Source: Takakia lepidozioides (Eukaryota > Streptophyta > Takakiopsida > Takakiales > Takakiaceae). Taken from it: a stretch of DNA of 64,000 nt. Shown in pieces: positions 55,564 through 64,000 of this stretch (its first letter is position 1; each line of letters begins with the position of its first letter). Position numbers and translations under genes: made by a program. The stretch lies in NCBI GenBank assembly GCA_030704615.1, contig CM060732.1, positions 48,961,053-49,025,052 of the forward strand, read 5' to 3'. The notes beneath the pieces were generated by a model. That model was not told where the DNA came from and searched no databases. It was given only the letters and a program-made list of their open reading frames with translations.

Positions 55564-56715
55564 ATGGTGGGCCCGGGGCCATTTCCTAACTGGATACAAA
55601 CATTTTTATCTTCTTCATACGGATCGAAGCCATGTAATACTTGTTGTAAACGAAGAATATGCAGAAACTACTTCTGTGTTGATTGTCATGAAGGACATCT
55701 TTGTGATATGGAGTTTACAGTTCCTAGCAACGCCCACTTTAGTCATCGTCGCCTGCAAATACGAAAAGCCTCAAACAGAAACGCAGTTCGTAGCGTCGAC
55801 ATCCGCGAACTTGTTGAGGTGGCAGGAATTCAGGAGTACAGTATCAATGACCATACAATTTTCTTTCTTTCCGCTTCACCCGGGAAGAAAGAACGAGTTG
55901 TGGCCCAGTCCAAGAAGTCTGGAGCGATGGACCCCAGGGCACTTTGCAGCACTTGTAAATGGAAATTGATCAAGGCACGCTCACCGCACGAGGACAGAAA
56001 CATTCTGCTGTCCCTTCCATCTGGTGAGCCCACGCAGCTCCTGCCAACGAACTTGAGCAAGCAGCAAGGCGGTATACTGTTTTGCTCCTTAGAGTGCAAG
56101 CTGCTGGGTCTGGACACAACTAGCGATCTAATCAGAACTTCTAGCCAGATTCAAGGAGGACAAGAGGAGGGCGACGAGAGAATCCATGTCCATATTGTAG
56201 GGGCACAAGCGTGCTTAGGAGCGTTTCCCCCAGGTGCATCTTTTGACAGTGCCATCAACGCAACACTTACCCCGGCGGCGTTGTTACCTGAGGAATGTGT
56301 GCCACCGAAGAAGCGCCGGTCTTATGTACGCCCTGCTATCATAGAAGCAGAGGAGGAGGACGAGAGAATCCATGCATCCTTCAATAGTGTCGGGGCACAA
56401 TTAGCGTGCTCAGGAGCACTTCCTGGAAAAGCTGCAGGTCCTGAAGATTCAAGCAAGGCATGCAGGAGACTAAACGATGAATTAGTCGCACCCTCTACTC
56501 TTTGTGGATTCAAAATCTACATAAGGAGCCCAGCTATCGTACCTGCACCTTCTGACGATGCCAGCATCTCAACACTTACAACCTCGGTCAGACGGTATGA
56601 GGAGTGTTTGCCTCCAAAGAAGCGTCCATATTCTCAGTTACTCGCTGCCATGACAGAAGCAGATCAGACGCAAGCACAAGAGCAATCCGTGGCTATGAAG
56701 AGACTCAAGTGCTGA
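55564..56715 (+). CDS. PLATZ-family zinc-binding protein
   Basis: The single open exon encodes 383 residues. The first 180 match the PLATZ layout. W10 opens the domain, and a Cys/His cluster follows (PCNTCCKRRICRNYFCVDCH, EGHLCDM). Next come HRRLQIRKASNRNAVRSVDI, then EYSINDHTIFFLSASP. A second cluster reads CSTCKWKL ... FCSLECKLLGLD. PLATZ proteins are plant nuclear proteins that bind A/T-rich DNA; some also act with RNA polymerase III. The C-terminal half (about 185-383) is long, with two copies of a VPPKKR/LPPKKR motif in acidic low-complexity sequence; typical members are about 200-260 residues. It lacks the introns usual in angiosperm PLATZ genes, so a retrocopy origin is possible. The frame is intact. 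Confidence 0.82.
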   Translation: MVGPGPFPNWIQTFLSSSYGSKPCNTCCKRRICRNYFCVDCHEGHLCDMEFTVPSNAHFSHRRLQIRKASNRNAVRSVDIRELVEVAGIQEYSINDHTIFFLSASPGKKERVVAQSKKSGAMDPRALCSTCKWKLIKARSPHEDRNILLSLPSGEPTQLLPTNLSKQQGGILFCSLECKLLGLDTTSDLIRTSSQIQGGQEEGDERIHVHIVGAQACLGAFPPGASFDSAINATLTPAALLPEECVPPKKRRSYVRPAIIEAEEEDERIHASFNSVGAQLACSGALPGKAAGPEDSSKACRRLNDELVAPSTLCGFKIYIRSPAIVPAPSDDASISTLTTSVRRYEECLPPKKRPYSQLLAAMTEADQTQAQEQSVAMKRLKC

Positions 56716-57084
56716 CGCCAGCGTTGAGACTAGGGATCAGGGCTGATCCACTGCGTAATCTCCACTCGTTTGCAGAACTAGTGCGTTGTGGCAACAGAGT
56801 AGTGCAGGCGTAGTGCATACCATGCAGACAATTGATGCATTCAAACAATCGCCCAAGTATGTGTGTGTGTGTGTGACCCCCCCGGGTGCCAAGTGCCAAC
56901 TCTTTATAAGTTTGGATTAAATGTCGAAAGTCTGTAAATGTGAGTAACTTAAAATTGTACTATATGAAGAAATTGTACTATGAAGTAGACCTGATAAATA
57001 TGAGCACTGTGCTCGGAAAATTTGGATATCTTTCACAGTGCACCTGATGTTCAGTCCATGAGGCAGCCAGGGTTTTTCACTCTG

Positions 57085-57370
57085 TGATCGGATTGCTTTC
57101 TTTTCTCTTGTAAGTACTGGTGTTACTGTTGTCCTCACATTGTCGATGTTGTTGAATGAGAGGGGAATTAGAGTGATCTTGAGTGGGTATGAGCAAAATA
57201 AACACAAGTTGGCAGCCCAGTCTAACTAAATTGGGGAGGGGAGAAACATGGAAGTAAGTTGGAGTAGACTCAGATACACAAAATAATGTGAGGTAGCTTA
57301 AAAATGTTCCCATTGTATTAGTTAATGAGGTTAGAGGTTAGAGTGGTGACTAGTCGGTGGTAGAGCAGCC
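57085..57370 (+). repeat. Diverged interspersed repeat, second copy
   Basis: Collinear with parts of 54200-54850, as described there. Here the blocks are contiguous, so this copy may show the original length of the unit, or the other copy carries an insertion. Confidence 0.55.
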
Positions 57371-57820
57371 TGAGTAAAGACAAGCTACAATTTGTTTTGT
57401 TTACTGGCAAACTATCTCCGCTTTGCATAATTGTTCAGTTTTGTTGAAATTCTTGGTAGAGACTAGAGACAGTCACATTAAGGATGGCTACAAAGCACCA
57501 TGTCACTCATCAACACTGAAAACAATTGGACATAGACAGTTGATAATAGGTATCTTCATCAGACTGCATTGGAGAGACTGCAAATAATCCACTTGATGTT
57601 GGGCAGCATGAAGGAAGTTAGTCGCTGGGGTTAAGATACAGTCAATGAAGTTAGCGATTGCACACCTCACTGTACATTCGCCACTCCAGGATGGCACAAC
57701 CTTGTCGTCATCCGTTCACGATCGGAATTCATTCATCCGGAAACAGTAAAAAGAAGCGGGAAGCTCGCAGCAGTTGAACGTTTTCTTCTTCGCTGTTTCT
57801 GACAAGCGCAGCTCCGGCTG

Positions 57821-57860
57821 CCATCCATCCATCCATCCATCCATCCATCCATCCATCCAT
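57821..57860 (+). repeat. CCAT microsatellite, 10 units
   Basis: Ten perfect CCAT units. The minus-strand frame through it encodes a run of WMDG and is a repeat artefact. Confidence 0.95.
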
Positions 57861-60439
57861 CGCGCACTGGACGTTGGGGCAGGCCATGGCGTGAAGCCAA
57901 TGAGAGATCTGTGCATCTATCGGTCCGGTTCTTTCTACTGCTACATGCTATGCTAATTATGCGCTGTAATGCAGCAGATCTTCCCAGCAAGGATGTGTGG
58001 ACTGATGACGGGGGCTAAAATTCAGCCAATAAACTGCCTCTTTGTACCTGATACATGATGTGCTGCTTGAACCTTGCTGCTTGTTATCATATTTCGACCA
58101 CCTGTGTGCCTTCTGGACATCGTCATGTTCACTTAAGAATGGTTAGTCTGGTGTTTTCTTAGTGACTTGTGGTACGGAAGGCGGTGACTATACTGAGGTG
58201 TGTGCTCATTCGTTATATCTGTATGTGTGTGTATGTGTGTGTGTGTCCATGCTTAAGCTGTAATCAACCTATGCAGTACCAAGCTGTTCTTTTTGAGCTT
58301 ATGACAGACTTGACTAGCATGTTACCAAGCAAGTTATTATGAGGAACTCTGCAGATTACCTGCTGGCAGTTCGAAACCACCAAGCACTACCTTTTTGAAC
58401 CACTTATTGAAGGTAAAATAGACATATATATGCTGTTCTTACTTATAAAATGCCAAGTGTTACTTTTGTAGGGCTTTTTAGACTACACACTGTTTTCTAA
58501 AGCTCTCCCAGGCCTTTTGGGATGTAACTTGGTATGTTCTATGTGGATTCTAATTGTACTCCCTATGGTGCTCTTGTTGTGAATTACTTCTGGTTGTCTG
58601 GTGTTGAAATACCAGCTCCAGAATTGCCAATCTGGTCTGTCTGTCTGTATATTTGCTGGCACTATACTTTACAAATAATGTATGTGTAGAAGTAACACAG
58701 CCAGATTTATACATACCTGTTTGAGATTCAATTTTTGACATGAGCCCTTCACAGTCTGATGCCAGCATGAACTGTCACCGGCCTTTGACTTCTGCATGAA
58801 TCTACTGGCTGGTTTACAGTAAGGCTGTTTTGTAATCAGACTGCCCTGTCTTGCGTCACTTGACTCAAATTTATATGTGTAAGTGGGGCATTGCAAAATA
58901 CCTGCAGACCTATTTAAAACTCAGGTCTCTAAACGACATGAATCAGGGATGATGAATGGCTTAAGAAATGCCTCTATTGAAACTTTAATGTCTCACCAGT
59001 ACCCCACCCTCCCACCCTATTCGTTTCTTACTTGGATTTCTAACAAACCTGGTCCTTTAGTGATGGTGCCCTTTCATGGGGCTGATTTGTTATTTCTAGT
59101 TTCCAGTCCAATTTTTACTGACTGAACTGTTCTTGTCCCGACAAGACAAGTCCAATTACCCTCTCTCTTTTTAACTTTTTCTACCCCCTCTCTCCCTTTG
59201 TGGTTTTTTTTTTTTTGTGAGCAACACAAAAGAGAGGGAAGATATCATGTCATGTCAAGACATGGACTAGACCACTAAGGTCATTGTCATTGAAAGACAA
59301 TGCAGCCCTTTACATGGCACCATCTAACAACCCCTTTTACCATCTCATTTGAATATCTCGTTGCTTTTCAGGGTATCTGAAAAAACAGGGAGGGAGGGCG
59401 GGATTCCTGGTCATTCATATCCTGAAAGTACCATGGGTTGACATAAAACATTCATCACTGTACTATGCAGATTGTAATCTCATTTCAATAACTAGATTGC
59501 CGGTCTGGAGATAAGTCCAGAGTCAAGCACATAGTACTTTAAATTGAAATTGAAACAGCAAGACATATATGTCTTAAGTATATTCCAGCCCACCCATACT
59601 GGTAAATCTGGATCTGGTATTTCTATTGCATGCTAGTAGAGATGCAAAGCAAAAATAGTATAGGGAGTAGGTTAAGAGACCATATAGAGCTTACCAGTTT
59701 TTGTCCCAAAAGATCACTTGGGGTTTTTTAGAAGACAGTTTGTAGTCTAAAAAGAGCCCAACAAGGTGATGCATGGTAGTCTATAGATAATCACAATGTC
59801 TGTTTTACAAGACATAAGACATAAGCAGGATTCAAAAACAAGATTCAAAAACCAGGGCCAAGTCTTTTTAAGTAGTTACAAGTCTGGAGTGGTATTCCAG
59901 GGCCTTACAAACAGCTCTGCCAGGGTAGAAAATGATTCAAAAACCCTGTTTGCAGTTCAACTTATGAAATCAAAGTGAAATAGAGGCCTAGCAGAATGTG
60001 TGTTGTCTACTAAGGCACAACAATCCGTCATAAGAACAAGCCAAGAGGTTTAATTCTAGAGTCGAATTTCAGTGTAGCCAAGGTACTAACTACTACTTTA
60101 TATCCGCATTGAGACATGGAAAAGAACCAGTAAATGAAATGGTAGATTTGTATTCTATAAAGTCTCATGTTTGCCCTACCTCCTGCCATGTAGATATGGT
60201 TGCAAGAAACCAAAATAAAGGTAAGGAGCAGAAGTAGCTCCTCATTGGAGCCAGGTTGAAGCAGGTCAGCATCCATATGCTGGCAGTTTTGAAGCAGCAA
60301 GAGGCTCAGCAGCAGGCAACAGCAGCACCCATATTTGCAAGAGTAGGAACTGCAAGTTTCAAGAAATCAAGACAAGTGACGACCCTCACCTGTGCCCGTC
60401 CCAAAAACCACCACATAGCGATCAACGACGCAATGGCGT

Positions 60440-60640
60440 GAGCGTTGCACGTGAGCGCGCGAGCGTACGCTCACGCAGGAGTGACGTGGCGTGAGCGTAC
60501 GCTCACGCCAGCTGACGTGGCGTGAGCCTGCACACATGCTGACGTGGCGTGAGCGTCATGTCAGCATGCTGATGTGGCGGTAAATGATGACGTGGCACTG
60601 TCCGTCAACTGCCACGTCAGCATTAACATGCGCCGCCTAT
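60440..60640. repeat. TGACGTGGCGTGAGCG repeats with a 24-bp palindrome
   Basis: About five copies of GACGTGGC, most followed by GTGAGCG. They include a perfect 24-bp palindrome at 60487-60510 and a partial palindrome around 60463-60474. The cluster lies about 430 bp beyond the 3' end of the SWIM transposase-like gene. It could be the sub-terminal part of a transposon carrying that gene, or a regulatory cluster (TGACG is a bZIP-type core). Confidence 0.7.
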
Positions 60641-61072
60641 AACCGTGGATGGTCCTATGACCGTGGAATTAATGCAGGGAATCTTGCCTAAATAGAATCA
60701 AGACGAGCGTTGAGGCCTACAATTGCAGCATCCAACATTGTGCAATTACAAATGTTTGTTTCACTTTTACAATTACGAAGACGACAAAATATCCTCACAA
60801 AGTGTGCGCCATAAAGGCTGCCACGAGAAGACTTCCTCCCTCCTCAAATAACAATGAGAGTTATGATCATCTTCAAAAGATGATTGTAGTGCATAGCGAC
60901 AGCAAGACATGTAGACTTCGAACGGTGCAATGACAAATGTGCACTACCTAAAAGTTGTCACTCAGACCTCACTCCGTATAGTTGGAGGCCATATCATTGC
61001 ACAGCCGACGAATTGATGTGAATTACACATTTCAAATCATGGTCATCCACATACCACATTACATAGTTCATG

Positions 61073-63941
61073 CTACCCATGTGTTGTATCCCGCTGCAAA
61101 AGAGTATCGACCTCGTTGAAACTCATAGTGGCCTGGTGAATGAAGTTGTCACGTTTGGGATCGCAAACCATCCTCCTCAAAAATATGAAATACAAATGTT
61201 TGCAGGGTATGAATTTACCTCTCTTGCCCAAACTGGTTGATAGCATATTCACAAAATCAGGACATGTGCAATTGGGGAAATTGGAAATTGTGATGTCGTA
61301 GGTCCTGTCATGAACAGCAGATGTGGAAGTGATGATTGTGAATACCCGACCATATCCTGGATCGGGTACTTCCGTGGTGCTTCCAACACGAGCTTGGAGC
61401 ATTCTTGCGGACTCCACTTTGCCAAAGTGTTCAGCGGTTGGAGGGAAACGCCGAACGAGCTTTCCATCTCGTTTGGTTGGCCACAAGTCAGGATTTGCCG
61501 GGGGGACCCGGGAGGATGCAGGAGTAGTAGCACATGCATGGAGTTGGGGTTGTCTCGCAAGGGAAAAACCTGCCTCCTCCAGCATTTCAATCTCCTGAAA
61601 GCTGAGATGTGTTCCCACCTTCACGGGCCAAACGGTTGGAGGAGATGGCTTCATCACTACGGAAGGACGCACAGTTCCATGCACACATCTGGCACAATCA
61701 TCTGCGCAGAACCAGAACTTGTGGTTCTTGGCTTCTGGTTGACCGTATGGACGCATCAAGCCCGTGAAAGTCGGAGCAGGAGTTCGGGCACCACCTCTGG
61801 ATATAGATGAAGTGCACTTCTCGAAATTAGTTGCCCTGATCGCTGTACATTTCACACGAGACCCGACACTTGTGCGTTCTATGTGCCAAACGTGGTCGGG
61901 GCATGCGGACTCAAGCACATCAAGGGGGTTGTTTCTCTCCTGCACCATTTCAGTGGCACGGTTTGATGCTGGAGCTTGCCGTCGTGTTGGAGGTTCCTCC
62001 ACAATGGAGGTTCCGGACACGGAGCTGTCATGCAGGGGAACACGAGGCTTCGAGAAGTTATCACGGTCTGCCCTGTGGGAATCTGAATCCGAACCAGGTG
62101 GAGTGTTCAATTTCCTCTTACAGGAGCCGAATCTCTCCTCCCCTTCAAGATGTGGAACTCTAGAAACAAGTGGCGTTCCCTGGGCATACATGCTCACCGC
62201 CCGTGCTATCTTGATTGGATCCCCAGATCTGTTTGCAGCACGCAACATCAACTCCGATTTGTCCGGACCCTTGCCACCAACCCCACCTCGTAAGAAATCA
62301 CGGTATCGGGTTTGTTGTTGCAAGGCACGTATCAAATCATCTGTTGTTGCCACATACAAATCCCGACCTCTTTTCCCAGACTGCTGCAACCATGCATTGT
62401 GCACAGTTTCTGCCAAATTGCAAGATGGCATGTCTGCCATTTCCTCAATGGACATGTTCTGCAAAGAGGATAACCACACTTCAGAATAGTGCACAGGAAA
62501 CAACATAAAGAAAGCAACAAAAATATGGAAAGCAAATGTATGAATAAAGCATGAAATAGAAGCCTCGTACCATTGTCATGGCTGCTCCCCACTGTCTATA
62601 CCGGAAGTGCCAAAACGCCAGCCAATCTTCCAATGCTCTCATACTCTCAAGTGATGCAGCTCCAGAAGAGAACCACCAGGCACGAATTGTCTGGAACAAA
62701 GTGTCCGCCTCCTTCATTGTTCTAGCATCTTTGTACTCTTTGCACAATTTACGGTGCTGAGTCTGCATCTCTGGTTTGATGTCCGACTTTGTATGTTTTT
62801 CCAGAGATTGTGTCCAATGGAATAGACATGTACGCTCTCTTCCTGGCATAGGCACTTTTGGGTCGCCCGATCCGAAGACAATACGAATAGCATTGAAATT
62901 TGCTTGAGCACTATCCGCCATGAAACCTGCGAAATTTGGAGATGGCAGCCCATGGCAGCCCATGACACGTATCAGGGAATTCCACATGAGCTTCTGGGAT
63001 TCCGTATCCTCGGATTGCATGTCACAAACTGCAATTGTCATAACTCGTTGGTACACTGGATCGTAGACATGACAAGCCATTGTCGTCCAATCCTTCACTC
63101 GTTTCACATGATCAAACATAAGAAAACAGTTCTGCAAGTCCCCAGTCTTCTGCATCCGCTTCACGAGGCTAACCCCACTGCCCTCCCCAACAGTCGACAT
63201 TTTGAAAAGAAAAACTTTGATGGCACCTTGACCTGGGAATACATTGTCCTGGATGTAATCGTACTTGCTCAGTCGTTTCAATTCCAAAATATTGTCTATG
63301 TAGCCTCTGATCCCAGAGCCCATTCTCAATGCATTGATCTGATGCCGAATGTTAGGTGAACTTAAAGTGGAGAAATGATCCATGACCAGGTCCAATGCTG
63401 CACCGTCAAGTTTAGTCCCCACAGAATCTCCTTCACTCAAAATATGGCTTTCCAAGAAGGACTTGCTTGCGCCAAGAGCAATTGCAGATGTTGTTGCGGA
63501 TGGGTTTCTCCCGAACTCCTGTTTGATCAACCTCGATACTGTCTCAACACTCTCCCTGTAATCCCCCTTCGAGACAGGATGGTTATGGAATCCAAAATGC
63601 ACACAAGCTCTCGTCATTGTATTCAAACGGTGGACAACATAGTACATTCTTGCTCCGCAGAGCGCCAAGCAGGATGGCACAAGTTTGCAGAATTTGCAGA
63701 CGAAAGTGTTTGCCGGTGGAGGGGCAGTCCCAGGCTGAAATGGATTCTCTGCCAGACCCTCCCATTCGCTTTGATTATGAACTCCAGACTGAAGAAAGTG
63801 TCTGCAATTCAAATTATCACACCTAAGGTGTCCATTGCAAACTGTCCTCCTGAAAACAAGCTTGTCATCATTCTGAATATTGGATGTTTTTGTTCTGCAC
63901 CACGGGTGCCCGTCGTGTTTCTTGTCCATTCCATGCATCAT
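61073..63941 (-). CDS. SWIM-type MULE transposase-like protein (two exons, open; may extend past the window)
   Basis: Exon 1 (63941-62571) and exon 2 (62458-61073) join in phase 0 over a 112-bp intron (GTACGA...TTTGCAG) to give 918 residues. Upstream of the ATG the frame stays open to the window edge (FELPPPPRVGGVTI), so the true start may lie outside. An N-terminal Cys/His region (WCRTK ... CNGHLRCDNLNCRH, then CVHFGFHNHPV) resembles WRKY/GCM/FLYWCH-like DNA-binding modules. The transposase core includes D277 (CFLMFDHVKRVKDW), D343 (FAGFMADSAQANFNAIRIVF) and CLFHW at 372-376. The SWIM finger uses C854, C856, C876 and H878. It may be an active transposase or a domesticated gene. The decayed copy at 16500-18248 is a relative with the same intron. 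Confidence 0.82.
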
Positions 63942-64000
63942 GATTGTTACACCTCCAACTCGCGGAGGAGGAGGCAGCTCGAATAGGATATCGCCATCAA

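Larger units (their letters stand above)
56716..60430. other. Intergenic, no recognisable gene
   Basis: I find no supported coding region. Contents are a short GT run (56860-56874), the repeat at 57085-57370, a CCAT microsatellite (57821-57860) and a GT-rich stretch near 58221-58246. Open frames are short and uncharacteristic. Confidence 0.55.

Noticed and set aside
57733-57990. Open frame containing repeated WMDG
   Set aside because: Produced by the CCAT microsatellite at 57821-57860; no support outside the repeat.

Overview
The window looks like a land-plant nuclear genome, most likely a seed-free plant such as a fern, lycophyte or bryophyte. The evidence is a PLS-type pentatricopeptide-repeat (PPR) protein, a PLATZ zinc protein, GT-AG introns, and nested LTR retrotransposons, LINEs and Mutator-like elements (MULEs). 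Nothing points to a prokaryote. A run of exactly 500 N (29093-29592) marks an assembly gap of unknown size.

Left third (1 to about 20.6 kb): nested transposons. A LINE fragment (994-2026, minus) is cut on one side by the right end of a MULE (copy A, 1-993) and on the other by the 3' LTR of a Ty3-like element on the minus strand (2027-8864: LTR, a long coiled-coil post-pol ORF, integrase). A second element with the same LTR, on the plus strand, starts at 8865 (LTR, primer-binding site, gag, protease, reverse transcriptase). Its protease is split by a 6.0-kb MULE (copy B, 13070-19073) flanked by a 10-bp direct repeat. Its reverse transcriptase is cut at about 20595 by a third, larger MULE (copy C).

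Copy C (about 20595 to the gap) is the most interesting object. Between its left end and its internal palindrome arrays lies a spliced minus-strand gene (27396-20794). The gene joins a ParB-like domain to a permuted DNA-methyltransferase-like fold, with a motif IV-like segment before a motif I-like segment. Copy B keeps only the last exon of that gene, plus a decayed SWIM-finger MULE transposase transcribed the other way. The inferred full element is: left end, methyltransferase-like gene (minus), arrays of GGCGCC-centred perfect palindromes, SWIM transposase (plus), more repeats, right end.

Middle (29.6-47.7 kb): a minus-strand gag remnant of another LTR family, an unassigned stretch, a ribosomal protein P2 pseudogene, then a 14.3-kb inverted-repeat-bounded element (33369-47685). 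Its ends carry arrays of GTAACCC-type repeats. Inside are a broken SWIM-type MULE transposase with one exon inverted, and a decayed multi-exon gene ending in a Ulp1 (C48) protease domain.

Right part (47.7-64 kb): gene-like, repeat-poor DNA. It holds a PPR gene with a short upstream coding exon, a three-exon gene for a 146-residue protein I do not recognise, a PLATZ gene, a long stretch without recognisable genes, and an open two-exon SWIM/MULE transposase-like gene (minus) that runs to the window edge. The decayed transposase in copy B has an intron at the same place and phase as this last gene.
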